A stretch of 64,000 bases of DNA from Desmonostoc muscorum LEGE 12446 (GCF_015207005.2 NZ_JADEXS020000001.1:1550001-1614000); one strand, 5' to 3'; positions 1 to 9,756 are shown, counted from the stretch's first letter. Numbers and translations are program-made. Notes: generated by a model not told the origin, from the letters alone.

Positions 1-1
1 A

Positions 2-91
2 TACGTAGAGGAAAACCATTTCTTGTTTCCCAGCCTGAGGACTTTAGAAGCTCCTACAGGTCAAGAAGCCCTTGCTTTAACTGCTCGCTGA
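2..91 (+). CDS. 3' end of a truncated CDS (unknown product)
   Basis: Frame 2 is open from the window edge for 29 codons and ends in TGA at 89-91. The peptide (ending ALTAR) has a normal protein-like composition, unlike the other frames. Too short to assign a family. It could also be a chance open frame; only sequence to the left would decide. Confidence 0.3.
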   Translation, partial: YVEENHFLFPSLRTLEAPTGQEALALTAR

Positions 92-539
92 TAAATTGGT
101 CATCTCAAGCATTGAATGTGGCTCCTGACTATTAATTAACTGGCAAAGTTGCTAAGTTTATGCAAAATTTCATTTTTTTTTAGTTTGTAGGTGATTTGCC
201 AGTCACCCTAGTCCAGGTAATTGAAAAGTCAATTTGTGTCAAACCACGCTAGCTTGCATGGCTTGATACTTGTTTGGAAGATGCGTAAAGGAGCGGATAT
301 AGAGCCAAGCGCCTCCAAAAGCGCTAGTGAAGTTGCGCTCTTATCCAGTAGATTGTAAAGGAAGCTCTGTCAACGAATTTAAATCAATAAATTCAAATTT
401 TTACCCACAACACAAGTTATGGGTAAAACTGACAAAGCAGCAATCTTGATTCCCTCCTTACTACTTTTCATTGCTTTAAGAGTAGGTCAGGTCAGAAATC
501 TGCACCTCATAGTTAAGAGATGGTCATAAAAAGCAAAAA
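92..539. other. Intergenic, nothing recognised
   Basis: AT-rich spacer of about 450 bp between the truncated left-edge frame and the convergent minus-strand gene. I see no convincing ORF, RNA fold or named repeat in it. Confidence 0.4.
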
Positions 540-1070
540 TTATTCACTAGGCTTTAGCTGTAGGGTCTTCCGTAACTGGGTGAGTTCATCTCGATGGGCA
601 ACTACAGTAACCTTACTTGAGAAGGTTTGTTCGCTCTGAGTTGTTTCTAGCTTGAGCGACACCTTCTCAAGTCTTCCAGATTTTTTCCAATAAAACACAC
701 CAGTCAAAGGCGACAGCAGTACCATCGCCAGAAAAAGGCTACTAAGGCTCGGAAAAATTAGATACACCACCAGTGACAGACAAACAATACCAGTAGCTGC
801 CAACAAAGTGAGAAATATAGCTAAGAACCAGCTGGGGCGAACATTACCTTCAAAAGTTACTTGGTTTTGTTCTCGGTCTACCGCTGCCACTCGGTAAGAC
901 CGCGATTGAAAATACTCTTTTAATTGAGACATGAAAGCGGCTTCGCCTTGTTCGGATACCAAGTGCGCTATTTCTGTACGGTCTTTAGTCGAAGCACGAA
1001 TAAAGAAAAACAGCCCGACCGATAACAACAAGGTTAGCAGCAACGTAGATGGCAGAATAGGAGTATCCAT
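540..1070 (-). CDS. Two-TM membrane protein, possible cytochrome b6f cofactor-assembly (CCB-type) protein
   Basis: 176 aa. A hydrophobic N-terminal helix (about residues 9-25) is followed by a soluble segment, then a hydrophobic pair at about 82-130 (WFLAIFLTLLAATGIVCLSL and onward) and a basic C-terminal domain. The architecture and wording match cyanobacterial proteins annotated as cofactor assembly of complex C subunit B, which in plastids and cyanobacteria help attach haem c to cytochrome b6. I am recalling this resemblance, not proving it. It lies 52 bp downstream of the PadR gene on the same strand, so the two may be cotranscribed. Confidence 0.5.
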   Translation of the reverse strand: MDTPILPSTLLLTLLLSVGLFFFIRASTKDRTEIAHLVSEQGEAAFMSQLKEYFQSRSYRVAAVDREQNQVTFEGNVRPSWFLAIFLTLLAATGIVCLSLVVYLIFPSLSSLFLAMVLLSPLTGVFYWKKSGRLEKVSLKLETTQSEQTFSSKVTVVAHRDELTQLRKTLQLKPSE

Positions 1071-1122
1071 AACTAATTGTTATTGTTTGACTGGAGGAGA
1101 CTTATTCATTATCAATTATTCG

Positions 1123-1470
1123 TTACTTTGTTCGCCCGTTGATGTAGTCTTGCCAAAGAAAAGCTAAATCCTGCGCTGGAACTTGCCATTCTGGAGAAAC
1201 TTGGTACATCCGCCTGGGGCGTCCCCGTCCTTCGAGTTTTTTCCAATATCCATTAATTGCCCTTTCGTCTTCCAGAAACTTGATTGCACTGTAAAGTACG
1301 GTATCGGAAAGCCTATAGGTGGGATATTCAGTTTCTAATCGTTGGATTAACTCGGTTCCGTAGGATTCACCTTCTAACAAAATAGACAGTATGTAACAAA
1401 CTGCTAATTCCTGACAAAGGTAAGTTGGCGGAGGATTTTCAAAGAATTGATATATATCCTCAAGTTTCAT
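1123..1470 (-). CDS. PadR-family transcriptional regulator
   Basis: 115 aa, a typical single-domain length for small PadR regulators. It shows the winged-helix pattern of the family: ILSILLEGESYGTELIQRLE forms the first helices, then YRLSDTVLYSAIKFLEDE is the recognition helix region, and GRGRPRRMYQVS forms the basic wing. The start is the ATG at 1470. PadR proteins are usually ligand-responsive repressors of nearby genes; the membrane protein directly downstream is the obvious candidate target, by position only. Confidence 0.85.
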   Translation of the reverse strand: MKLEDIYQFFENPPPTYLCQELAVCYILSILLEGESYGTELIQRLETEYPTYRLSDTVLYSAIKFLEDERAINGYWKKLEGRGRPRRMYQVSPEWQVPAQDLAFLWQDYINGRTK

Positions 1471-2218
1471 GGTTAGTGAATGGCTAAAAAAATGCCTTAG
1501 GGTAAAGTCTACAATCCTCGTAGTCAGTATATAGCCCTACTCTTAGATGAGTAATATATATAAAGCTACTTAAGCTAGATTTCCAAAGCGGAAACACCAA
1601 ATGATTACCCACGCCTCTGAGAGTTGTGGGACTAGTCTGTGAATTTTAAGGGACAGGATAGTATGCTCCCACCCAAGCTAAATCAGGTATGGTGAGGAGG
1701 GAACAAACAGTGGCGAAGTCACTGTTTTGGTGTTAAACGATGCCGAGTTGGTTAGAACTGCTTAAGCAATAAGATGCCATCGAAGAAATTTTACAGGTAA
1801 AATGCTATTTTGTCTGTAGAACTTAATAAACACTTTTTTTTACAGTGATTTTCCCAATGCAAATTTTAAAAACTTAAGCTAAAGGATATGTTTAAGTTCA
1901 AAGTGCTACTTTTGTAAACACACCTGGGTAGTAAATATTAATAATTTTCTGGACTTGAGATCCTCTCGTGCCATCTGGTAAATGTGATAGTAAATTTCTC
2001 AAAAAGAGTCAAAGGGGAGGAGAAAGAAAACGAACAGAGGAAGAGACACTCTGACGGTTTCAAGAAACACAGGGAGTAGGGAGTGGGGAGTAGGGAGTGG
2101 GGGAGGAATGGGGTGGTGACGTGAAATTCTCTCCTCATCTCCCCATCTTGCCACTCCCCACTCCCCACTCCCTACTCCCCACGTCCCTTAAAAGCACCCA
2201 GCACATTGGTGATTAAGT
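1471..2218. other. Intergenic region with decayed coding-like patch
   Basis: About 750 bp without a supported gene. Around 1740-1800 a short peptide interrupted by a stop (MPSWLELLKQ, stop, DAIEEILQ) looks like the remnant of a small gene. The stretch 1610-1720 is G+C-richer than its surroundings and could encode a structured RNA, but I do not recognise it. The 3' part is filled by a minisatellite-type inverted repeat at 2072-2181. Confidence 0.35.
2072..2181. repeat. Inverted minisatellite repeat (GGGAGTAG / CTACTCCC units)
   Basis: Tandem units of GGGAGTAGGGAGTGGGGAG at 2072-2103 are mirrored by CCACTCCCCACTCCCCACTC at 2151-2180. The two arms can pair into a long hairpin just upstream of the DUF3611 gene. 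The same unit recurs at 5689-5719, 12710-12795 and 27718-27745. Confidence 0.8.
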
Positions 2219-2797
2219 ATGTCACAAACTCCCGATGCCCCATCATCTTCGTCTAATCTCCGGGCAATTGCCCAGACCTTTCGCCTTGCAGGTTGGATTA
2301 GCTTTTGGATTCAGCTAGTACTAGGTGTTGTTTCTGGCATAATTGTGCTGCTGTTCGCCATCTTTAGTCAAAGATCTGGTAGTCCTAGTAATAATCCTGG
2401 GACTGGCTTTGGCGTATTTTTAGCAGTTTGTGGACTGGTTGTTTTAGGTGCGGGTATTTACTTAGCTTACCGCTACACCAGAATTGGCAAGCAACTGGAA
2501 TCCTCCAACCCCAGCAATCGCCCTCGAAAAAGCGAGACTGTGCAAGTATTACGCTTAGGATTGTGGGTGAATTTAGGGGGAACGCTGGTGACACTTTTGG
2601 GAGCCCAGGCGATCGTTGGTACGCTGGTAGCAAGGTCTATATCTCCCCAAGCGATAACTACTCAATTTTTTGACCCAACTCGAATTATTAGTGGTCTAGA
2701 TATGCTTGTTGTACAGGCAAACACTAATACTGTTTCAGCACACTTTGCAGGGCTTGTGGCGTCGCTTTGGTTACTTAATCGGATTAACAAGGCGTAG
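2219..2797 (+). CDS. DUF3611 family membrane protein
   Basis: 192 aa, starting at ATG 2219. Four hydrophobic segments are visible (about residues 25-48, 62-85, 110-140 and 172-187), with the conserved N-terminal pattern FRLAGWISFWIQLVLGVVSG and the loop YRYTRIGKQL. This matches the cyanobacterial/plastid DUF3611 family, whose function is unknown. It appears monocistronic: long spacers lie on both sides. Confidence 0.75.
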   Translation: MSQTPDAPSSSSNLRAIAQTFRLAGWISFWIQLVLGVVSGIIVLLFAIFSQRSGSPSNNPGTGFGVFLAVCGLVVLGAGIYLAYRYTRIGKQLESSNPSNRPRKSETVQVLRLGLWVNLGGTLVTLLGAQAIVGTLVARSISPQAITTQFFDPTRIISGLDMLVVQANTNTVSAHFAGLVASLWLLNRINKA

Positions 2798-3189
2798 AAA
2801 GGCAAGTCTTAAGCAAAATTTCAGCCAAAAATCTATACTTCTTTTGACTGATTTTATTGTGTAACTTTCCCCTCGTTTTGGCAGGTTACATAGCAAATAA
2901 TTCAAATATATTTGTTGTGCTTTGACGAAATTTTCAAAATGCAGCGTGCAAAAAAACACAAGTTGGTTATATTAACATCCATCTAAAAGGTGATATCAGA
3001 TGAAATTAATCTGGATTAGAGATTTTAGTACTCTGAAAAAACTACAAATTTGGATTTGAAATTTTTCTCGCCCTGGCAAGATTGGCAGGGCAAAATTTTT
3101 CTGTTTGCTTTTCTGCTCATAGCAAGGCAAAATCAGTATATGCTGGGGTGTTGGCAGGAAGATAATAGGCTAAAAACTGAGAAAAATCT
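2798..3189. other. Intergenic, nothing recognised
   Basis: AT-rich spacer of 392 bp containing the presumed serS promoter. No ORF or named repeat. A short CTGGCAAGATTGGCAGGG direct-repeat-like motif at 3073-3090 is the only structure noticed. Confidence 0.4.
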
Positions 3190-4470
3190 GTGCTGGATAT
3201 CAAGCAAATACGGGAAAATCCGCAATTAGTTCAAGAACGATTGAACAGTCGTAGTGGTAAATACGACATTGAACCGATATTACAGTTAGACCGGCAACAA
3301 CGGGAACTAGAGGGGACGCGGAGTCAACTCCAAGCCCGTAGCAACGAAATTGGTAAACTCGTCGGGCAAAAGCTGAAATCTGGTATCGATGCCCAAGACC
3401 CAGAAATCCAAGCTTTGCGGGATGAAGGTAACTCTGTCAAAGCTAGATTGAGTGAACTCGAACCCCAGGAAAAAGAACTCAAAGCTGAAATTATCCAACT
3501 TGTGTTGGCACTTCCCAACTTACCAAGCGACTCTACACCCGTTGGTAAAAATGAGGAAGATAACGTCGAAGTGCGGCGTTGGGGTGATGAATACATTCCG
3601 CAAAACCCGAATATTCTCCCTCATTGGGAAATAGGCGAAAAACTAGGTATTCTCAATGTTGAACGAGCTGTAAAAGTTGCCCAAAGTCGCTTTGTGACAT
3701 TGATAGGCGCTGGCGCAGCACTGGAGAGGGCATTAATTCAATTTATGCTGAGTCTCCATACCGAAGCAGGGTATGTGGAAGTTAGTCCACCGCTATTGGT
3801 GAATACTGACTCTTTGATAGGGACTGGTCAGTTACCTAAGTTTGCGGAAGAAAGCTTTAAATGCGCTGAGGATGACTTGTGGCTGATTCCCACAGCGGAA
3901 GTTCCACTGACTAACCTCTATCGGGGCGAAATTATCGCTGCTGAAGATTTGCCTATTTACTACTGTGCTTACACTCCCTGTTTTCGCCGAGAAGCTGGTA
4001 GTTATGGGCGCGATATGCGGGGTTTAATTCGCCTGCATCAATTCAATAAAGTGGAAATGGTGAAATTTGTCGAACCCAGCACTTCTTTTGATGAACTAGA
4101 AAAATTGGTGGGAAATGCAGAAGCAATTTTACAGGCTTTGCAGTTGCCTTATCGAGTAGTAAATCTTAGTACAGGCGATTTGGGATTTTCTTCTACCAAA
4201 ACCTATGATTTAGAGGTTTGGTTGCCTTCTTCTGGCAAATACCGTGAAATTTCCAGCTGTTCCAATATTATCGACTTCCAGGCGCGACGGGCTGATATTC
4301 GTTTCAAAGAAGCGGGGAAGAAAGGCACTCAGTTTGTGCATACTCTCAACGGTTCGGGTTTAGCGGTGGGACGAACGATGGCAGCAATTTTGGAGAATTA
4401 TCAACAACCCGATGGGACAATAAGAGTACCAGAAGCGCTGCAACCTTACTTGGGGCGGGAAGTTTTGTAA
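3190..4470 (+). CDS. serS: Seryl-tRNA synthetase
   Basis: 426 aa, usual length. It charges tRNA-Ser (and tRNA-Sec) with serine in the cytoplasm. The N-terminal coiled-coil arm that binds the tRNA long arm spans about residues 30-105. Class II motifs are visible: motif 2 at [20 protein letters not shown] and motif 3 at [20 protein letters not shown]. The start is GTG at 3190 ([10 protein letters not shown] follows, the canonical N-terminus of the family). The gene stands alone, followed 110 bp later by the rseP-like gene. Confidence 0.97.
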   Translation: MLDIKQIRENPQLVQERLNSRSGKYDIEPILQLDRQQRELEGTRSQLQARSNEIGKLVGQKLKSGIDAQDPEIQALRDEGNSVKARLSELEPQEKELKAEIIQLVLALPNLPSDSTPVGKNEEDNVEVRRWGDEYIPQNPNILPHWEIGEKLGILNVERAVKVAQSRFVTLIGAGAALERALIQFMLSLHTEAGYVEVSPPLLVNTDSLIGTGQLPKFAEESFKCAEDDLWLIPTAEVPLTNLYRGEIIAAEDLPIYYCAYTPCFRREAGSYGRDMRGLIRLHQFNKVEMVKFVEPSTSFDELEKLVGNAEAILQALQLPYRVVNLSTGDLGFSSTKTYDLEVWLPSSGKYREISSCSNIIDFQARRADIRFKEAGKKGTQFVHTLNGSGLAVGRTMAAILENYQQPDGTIRVPEALQPYLGREVL

Positions 4471-4580
4471 TTTGTCATTAGTCATTGGTCATTTGTCCTT
4501 TGTTAGTTAACAATGCCCAATGCCCAATGCCCAATTAGAATGGAGATAACCATAGCTTAATATCTTCACTAATTTGCTCT

Positions 4581-5681
4581 ATGTCAGTTTTAGCAGCGAT
4601 CGCAGTCTTGGCTGTTTTGATCTTGGTACACGAGCTGGGACATTTTGTTGCAGCTCGTTCTCAAGGCATTCTCGTTAACCGTTTTTCTTTGGGTTTTGGC
4701 CCGGTTCTTTTTAAGTACCAAGGTTCACAAACCGAATATGCTGTCCGCGCTTTTCCCTTGGGCGGCTTTGTGGGCTTTCCCGATGATGACCCAGATAGCG
4801 ATATTCCACCCAATGACCCAAATCTGCTGCGTAACCGTCCAATTTTAGACCGGGCGATCGTCATCAGTGCCGGAGTAATAGCAAATTTAATATTTGCCTA
4901 CTTAGTTCTGGCTCTGCAATTGGGTATTGTGGGTATTCCTGAGAAATTAAACTATAAACCTGGTGTTATAGTACAGCCCATTAATCAAGAATCCATTGCC
5001 TACCAAGCAGGAGTTAGGGAAGGAGATATTATCCTGGGTGTTAACGGTCAAGAACTTTCGGCTTCTGATAAATCAACTGCTTTGCTGACAAAAGAAATTC
5101 AAACTCATCCCAATCAGCAAATCGAATTGAAAATTCAGCGTCAAAATCAACAACAATCCCTGAAATTAACACCAAAACTGGGAGCTGATGGCAAAGGTGT
5201 AATTGGTGTGGCACTTAGTCCAAATGCTACAGCAGTTTATCGCCGTCCTAATAGTCCTTTTGAAATTTTCGGCATTGCTGCTAACAGGTTTCAACAATTA
5301 TTTGTGGGAACACTCAGCGGTTTTGGGCAGTTAATTACCAATTTTCAACAAACTGTAGGACAAGTTTCTGGCCCAGTTAATATCGTCAAAATAGGCGCAC
5401 AGTTGGCTGCTGACAATAGCACAAATTTGTTGTCTTTTGCGGCAATTATTAGCATTAATTTGGCTATTATTAACATTTTGCCCTTACCAGCTTTGGATGG
5501 CGGACAACTCGCTTTTCTGCTGATTGAAGGTTTGCGCGGTAAGCCTGTGCCTGCTCGGATTCAAGAAGGTGTAATGCAAACCGGTTTGGTGTTACTCTTA
5601 GGGTTAGGAATTTTTCTAATCGTCAAAGAAACCACCCAATTAACTAGCCAATTGGAATGGGTACAAAAATTATTCCAGTGA
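4581..5681 (+). CDS. rseP: Site-2 protease, RseP/M50 family membrane zinc metalloprotease
   Basis: 366 aa. The zinc motif HELGH is at residues 17-21 in the first transmembrane helix. A PDZ domain covers about 130-205 (PGVIVQPINQ, GVREGDIILGVNGQEL), and the second catalytic motif NILPLPALDGGQ lies in the third TM segment near residue 310. Length and layout fit the RseP/S2P group that cleaves transmembrane anti-sigma factors or other membrane proteins inside the bilayer. The substrate here is unknown. It precedes nth by 23 bp, and the short spacer consists of the GGGAGTAG repeat. Confidence 0.92.
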   Translation: MSVLAAIAVLAVLILVHELGHFVAARSQGILVNRFSLGFGPVLFKYQGSQTEYAVRAFPLGGFVGFPDDDPDSDIPPNDPNLLRNRPILDRAIVISAGVIANLIFAYLVLALQLGIVGIPEKLNYKPGVIVQPINQESIAYQAGVREGDIILGVNGQELSASDKSTALLTKEIQTHPNQQIELKIQRQNQQQSLKLTPKLGADGKGVIGVALSPNATAVYRRPNSPFEIFGIAANRFQQLFVGTLSGFGQLITNFQQTVGQVSGPVNIVKIGAQLAADNSTNLLSFAAIISINLAIINILPLPALDGGQLAFLLIEGLRGKPVPARIQEGVMQTGLVLLLGLGIFLIVKETTQLTSQLEWVQKLFQ

Positions 5682-5704
5682 AGATAGTGAGTGGGGAGTA
5701 GAGA

Positions 5705-6376
5705 GTGGGGAGTAGGAAAGATAAACTTTCACCTTTAAGGCAACGATCGCTAGAAATTTTAGCTCGCCTGAAGCGTCTTTATCCAGATGCTACTTGCTCT
5801 TTGAACTACTCAACACCAGTACAATTGTTGGTGGCAACGATTCTCTCTGCTCAGTGTACTGATGAGCGAGTAAATAAAGTGACGCCAGCATTATTTAGTC
5901 AGTTTCCTGATGCAGCGAGTTTAGCGATCGCCGACTTAGTAGAATTAGAAAACTTGGTGCGTTCCACAGGGTTTTATCGCAATAAAGCCAAGAATATTCA
6001 AGCGGCCTGTCGCATGATTGTCACGGAATTTGACTCTGTTGTTCCTAACCAAATGGAACAGTTATTAAAGCTTCCAGGTGTGGCGCGGAAAACAGCAAAT
6101 GTAGTCCTCGCTCATGCTTATGGCATTAATGCTGGCGTGACAGTAGATACTCACGTCAAGCGCCTCAGCCAACGTTTGGGTTTAACTGAAGCAAAAGAAC
6201 CCGTTCGGATTGAGCAAGATTTAATGGGTTTATTGCCGCAACCAGATTGGGAAAATTGGTCAATTCGGCTGATTTATCACGGTCGCGCTATTTGTAAAGC
6301 CCGTTCTCCCGCCTGCGTTGCTTGTGAGCTTGCCGATTTATGTCCTGCTGCAAATAAGCCAGTAGTCGTAGGGTAG
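5705..6376 (+). CDS. nth: Endonuclease III (base-excision DNA glycosylase/AP lyase)
   Basis: 223 aa. It removes oxidised pyrimidines and nicks AP sites. The HhH motif LPGVARKTANVVL carries the catalytic Lys129, the catalytic Asp is D148 (VDTHVKR), and the 4Fe-4S ligands are C197-x6-C204-x2-C207-x5-C213. The called start (GTG 5705) falls inside a GTGGGGAGTAG repeat, so the first few residues (GSRK) are repeat-derived and the natural start may lie a little downstream. Confidence 0.93.
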   Translation: MGSRKDKLSPLRQRSLEILARLKRLYPDATCSLNYSTPVQLLVATILSAQCTDERVNKVTPALFSQFPDAASLAIADLVELENLVRSTGFYRNKAKNIQAACRMIVTEFDSVVPNQMEQLLKLPGVARKTANVVLAHAYGINAGVTVDTHVKRLSQRLGLTEAKEPVRIEQDLMGLLPQPDWENWSIRLIYHGRAICKARSPACVACELADLCPAANKPVVVG

Positions 6377-6478
6377 TTTTGGTGAGAGGGGAGAAGGGGA
6401 GACGCGGGGACGCAAAGAAGGGGAGACGCAGAGAAAAAACTCCTCTTCCCTGTCCCCGCGTCCCCGCGTCCTCTTCAA
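6377..6478. repeat. Low-complexity inverted repeat (GGGGAGACGCGGGGACGC / GTCCCCGCGTCC)
   Basis: Purine-rich GGGGAGACGCGGGGACGC (6394-6411) is mirrored by CTGTCCCCGCGTCCCCGCGTCC (6450-6471), so the nth 3' end can fold into a strong hairpin. The same CCCCGCGTCC unit recurs at 53530-53545. Confidence 0.6.
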
Positions 6479-6877
6479 TAGACCTCTTGCAAAAGTCCCT
6501 AACACCCCACCTCCAACCCCTCCCCATGTACACACAAGTCGAATTACCCCCCTTAGTCCCCCCTTGGAAAGCAGGGCTGATTCATTCCCCAAAGAGCTTT
6601 AAAAATCAAGGGTTCTAGCGATTAAAAATTAGTTATTTTGTTACTGGCGTGCCGATGAAACCAACTATTTTACTGATATTTCAGTGCTTAAATGTTCATC
6701 TCTTCGTCACGCTTACTTACAATTTTCTTGCTAACCATCTTGACAAATCCTGTTTGAAATGGAATGAAACAGCCCTGCCCTTGGAAAGGGGGGAAAAAAG
6801 AAATCTAGTTCCCTCCCCAATACATACGGGGAGGGTTAGGGTGGGGTTCTTTATTTTTGATTTATGCAAGAGGTCTA
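6479..6877. mobile_element. MITE-like foldback element, about 399 bp
   Basis: The outermost inverted repeat is perfect: TAGACCTCTTGCA at 6479-6491 and TGCAAGAGGTCTA at 6865-6877. The pairing continues imperfectly inward (CCCTAACACCCCACC with GGGTTAGGGTGGGG; CCTTGGAAAGCAGGGCTG with CAGCCCTGCCCTTGGAAAG). No transposase gene is inside. The TA at each tip could be a TA target duplication, as used by IS630/Tc1-type elements. The element separates nth from rpsN. Confidence 0.75.
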
Positions 6878-6986
6878 ATGTCTATGAATTTCAATTTGAC
6901 AGACCAGTAGGGAACACAAGTAACCTAGAATTGGAAAGAAGACTGTAGAATGGAAAATGCTGTCTTTAAATTGAGTTAGAGAATAT

Positions 6987-7289
6987 ATGGCTAAAAAGAG
7001 CATGATTGAGCGCGAGAAAAAGCGCAGCCGATTGGCAGAAAAGTATGCTGACAAGCGTGAAGCTCTCCTAGAAGAGTTCAGAAGTGCAGAATCTCCTTTG
7101 GATAAACTGGAAATCCACCGGAAGATTCAACAGCTACCCCGGAATAGCGCGCCCACCCGCCACCGCAATCGTTGCTGGTTGACTGGTCGTTCTAGAGGTG
7201 TTTACCGCGATTTTGGGCTGTCTCGGAATGTGCTACGGGAATGGGCGCATGAAGGTCTTTTGCCTGGAGTGGTTAAGTCTAGTTGGTAA
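6987..7289 (+). CDS. rpsN: 30S ribosomal protein S14
   Basis: 100 aa. This is the long, zinc-independent form: the CxxC pairs of the short zinc form are absent, and the C-terminal signature [21 protein letters not shown] is intact. It binds 16S rRNA in the head of the small subunit. Start ATG 6987. It is monocistronic, as is common for rpsN in cyanobacteria, with a heptad repeat block immediately downstream. Confidence 0.97.
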   Translation: MAKKSMIEREKKRSRLAEKYADKREALLEEFRSAESPLDKLEIHRKIQQLPRNSAPTRHRNRCWLTGRSRGVYRDFGLSRNVLREWAHEGLLPGVVKSSW

Positions 7290-7293
7290 AAAG

Positions 7294-7376
7294 TTATGAG
7301 TGATGAGTTATGAGTGATGAATAAAGACAAACCTAACTCCTAACTCCTAACTCCTAACTCCTAACTCCTAACTACT
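7294..7376. repeat. Short tandem repeats (TTATGAGTGATGAG and CTAACTC units)
   Basis: Two copies of GTTATGAGTGATGA (7294-7320) are followed by six or more heptamers CTAACTC (7331-7373). These are typical cyanobacterial STRR heptamer arrays and sit between convergent genes. Confidence 0.85.
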
Positions 7377-7720
7377 TATTGACCGCAACACTTATCAATT
7401 CCCAGACTTTCTAAGAGTAGATCGCTAACGGCGTTGGCGATCGCAAACTCTCCATAAAAACTATTGGAAAAATCATAGGACTGCATCTCTGTGACAATGG
7501 CAATTACCAGAGAACCAAGGTCGTTTTCTCCTTCCATCCGTTGACGTACAAAAATCTGTGCAGCCCGTTGAGCAATCTTTTGGTTAACTGCTTCTGGGAT
7601 AAATTCTGTATCTAGCCACCGCAGCAGACGTTCTCGCAACCATTCACCTTCGAGTTGCGGATTTTCAGGACGTGGTAGGGTGATGGGTGGAATTGGTTCA
7701 GTCATATTTTTTATCTTCAA
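7376..7720 (-). CDS. Conserved hypothetical protein
   Basis: 114 aa (or 109 aa from the internal ATG at 7705, MTEPIPPITLP, which looks the more natural start). Predicted largely helical, soluble, with Pro-rich first 20 residues and a Cys pair near the C-terminus (DKCCGQ). I recognise no domain. It is convergent with rpsN and divergent from aat, so it is an independent unit. Confidence 0.6.
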   Translation of the reverse strand: MKIKNMTEPIPPITLPRPENPQLEGEWLRERLLRWLDTEFIPEAVNQKIAQRAAQIFVRQRMEGENDLGSLVIAIVTEMQSYDFSNSFYGEFAIANAVSDLLLESLGIDKCCGQ

Positions 7721-7796
7721 CGCAGAGTGGATCGTAGAGGAACGCAGAGAATGACTGGTAGTATCAAATTGCGTTCTTTTTGTATTTTTTATATTT

Positions 7797-8372
7797 ATGC
7801 AATATGATATCGCTGCTATTGTTCAAGGTTATGCTCAAGGCTATTTTCTCATGGCTGATGATAGCGATCGCCTCAGTTGGTATGCAAGTCGCGATCGGAC
7901 TTTGATACCCTTAGATGAGAGGTTCCGCTACCCCAAGTCTTTGCAGCGCGTCCTCAATCAAGAACGTTTTAGTGTGGCGATTAATCGGGATTTTCAAGCT
8001 GTGGTGGCTGGCTGCGCTAACCGTGAAGTAACTTGGATTTCGCCAGAATTGGAAAAGATTTACTGGCTACTTTACCAGAGTGGTTATGCTTATAGTTTTG
8101 AAACTTGGCAAGGTGACGAACTTGCTGGCGGAATTTTGGGAATTGTTATTGGTGGTGCTTTCATTGGCGAGTCGATGTTTTACCGCATTCCCGATGGTTC
8201 AAAGGTAGCGATGGTTAAGTTGGTAGAAAGATTGCGCCAGAGGAAATTTGTGTTTTTTGATGCCCAAATGATGAATCCGCATTTGGAAAGATTTGGTGCT
8301 TATCGGGTTGGAGATGAAGAATATCAAATGCTACTTCAGCAAGCGTTGCAATGTCGCTGTTTTTTGATATAA
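7797..8372 (+). CDS. aat: Leucyl/phenylalanyl-tRNA-protein transferase
   Basis: 191 aa. It transfers Leu or Phe from aminoacyl-tRNA to N-terminal Lys/Arg of proteins, making N-end-rule substrates for ClpS-ClpAP. The family signatures are visible: GYFLMAD near the N-terminus, [20 protein letters not shown] in the middle, and [19 protein letters not shown] at the C-terminus. Start ATG 7797. Monocistronic. Confidence 0.9.
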   Translation: MQYDIAAIVQGYAQGYFLMADDSDRLSWYASRDRTLIPLDERFRYPKSLQRVLNQERFSVAINRDFQAVVAGCANREVTWISPELEKIYWLLYQSGYAYSFETWQGDELAGGILGIVIGGAFIGESMFYRIPDGSKVAMVKLVERLRQRKFVFFDAQMMNPHLERFGAYRVGDEEYQMLLQQALQCRCFLI

Positions 8373-8544
8373 GTAGGTAGGCAGAATCAAATCAAATTAT
8401 GTTAACAAAAATGAACGAGGCTAAAACCCTCTTCCCTTCTGCTTCCTGCCTTATCCCAGTGACAAATATTTAGGCCCACCTACTTAAAGGGTGAAAAATA
8501 TCCTGGTAAGCTGTTTCTCAATCTACTACATTTAGTAAATACCT

Positions 8545-9756
8545 ATGCTTGGAAAAGATTACTTTACAATTAGACTCGGCGATATTTACGAATACTCAAG
8601 AGTTCAATATAAATTTGGTGAAGGCATATCGAATAAAAATGCTAAATACCTTTGGGAACTGTGTGTAGATGTTTCTGGAAACATTATTTTCGTATTAAGC
8701 TCAAAAGAATCTTTGCATTTTTTAGAACATGATACTAACGTTGAGTCTTTTTCTGGAACCTCGGATGATGAAGTTTGGGAGATAAGTTGTACCGATATTA
8801 AAATATTGACAACTAAAGTGGAAGTTTCTTATAAATCGACCTGGTTTTGCCTTCCCAGTGCTGTAGTTTTGAAGCTGAAAGTGCAGCCCGATAATATTCC
8901 TACTTTGGCTAGAGCTTACTTTAGTAACTTTAATTTTTCTAGCGTTGATTGTGAACGTGGGTTCTTTGTAAATCTGAATGGCAAAAAACTCTGTTTTCAA
9001 ATGCTTGAGAACAGCAATCGGCTAATTGATCTCATTGATATAGAGAGAATAAATAATGCCATAGTTTCTACTGTAAGCATTCCGATAAATTATGATGAGG
9101 ATATTAATGTTATTGAAAATGAAGTTCAAGCAATAAGCTGGTTTTTAAGTTTTCTCAGTATGAATACAAATTTTTCTCCAGTGATTGAATATTTAATGGA
9201 TGATAAAATAGTTCAATACTCAATAGAGAATACTGTAAAAAATTGTTTTAGCCGAACTCGTCTGATTGATAATTATCATATTCATGAAGGTATAACTAAA
9301 GCATTCAATGAATGTTATCAACATTATAAAAACTTGCAGTCCAGTATGGACATTAATACTATTATTGGACTTTTGGTAGAAATAAAGCAGCAGAAATATA
9401 TTGATCTTAAGATAGCATCAATGCTCATGGCTTATGAAAAGCTCACATTAAAGTACTTATTGAGTCAAGGATTAGATGAAAATAAAATCGGGAATAATAT
9501 TGAACAGAAATTAGGAACATTAAACACACACCTTGATAAATTCATTCCAAAGAATATTATGATAAACAATGATAAGTTGCGAAATTCAATTCGGAATCCG
9601 TTATTTCATCAAGGAGAAATTCCTAAATTAACTTTGGATGAGAAGATTAATTTTTTTAAAGATTATTTTGATTTACTAATAAAAATTATTTTAAAAATTC
9701 TTAAATATAATGGAGAATATATATCTGTAAAAACTCATCGTGCTTCAAAAGTATAA
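8545..9756 (+). CDS. ApeA-like protein with C-terminal HEPN motif, candidate defence ribonuclease
   Basis: 403 aa. The N-terminal half is beta-rich (residues 1-190) and the C-terminal half helical. The HEPN-type R-x4-H motif is present as RNPLFH (near residue 350), the catalytic signature of HEPN RNases. The two-part layout (beta-rich N-domain plus C-terminal HEPN) resembles the ApeA anti-phage protein group, in which activated HEPN cleaves RNA. Base composition is markedly AT-richer than the flanking aat and HicB genes, suggesting horizontal transfer. The family assignment is inference from motif and layout only. Confidence 0.55.
   Translation: MLGKDYFTIRLGDIYEYSRVQYKFGEGISNKNAKYLWELCVDVSGNIIFVLSSKESLHFLEHDTNVESFSGTSDDEVWEISCTDIKILTTKVEVSYKSTWFCLPSAVVLKLKVQPDNIPTLARAYFSNFNFSSVDCERGFFVNLNGKKLCFQMLENSNRLIDLIDIERINNAIVSTVSIPINYDEDINVIENEVQAISWFLSFLSMNTNFSPVIEYLMDDKIVQYSIENTVKNCFSRTRLIDNYHIHEGITKAFNECYQHYKNLQSSMDINTIIGLLVEIKQQKYIDLKIASMLMAYEKLTLKYLLSQGLDENKIGNNIEQKLGTLNTHLDKFIPKNIMINNDKLRNSIRNPLFHQGEIPKLTLDEKINFFKDYFDLLIKIILKILKYNGEYISVKTHRASKV

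Noticed and set aside
1610..1800. Possible structured RNA or decayed small gene
   Set aside because: No family recognised; a stop interrupts the coding-like peptide and no consistent fold could be shown by eye.
7318..7375. CRISPR-like array
   Set aside because: The CTAACTC units are contiguous heptamers with no spacers, a typical STRR.
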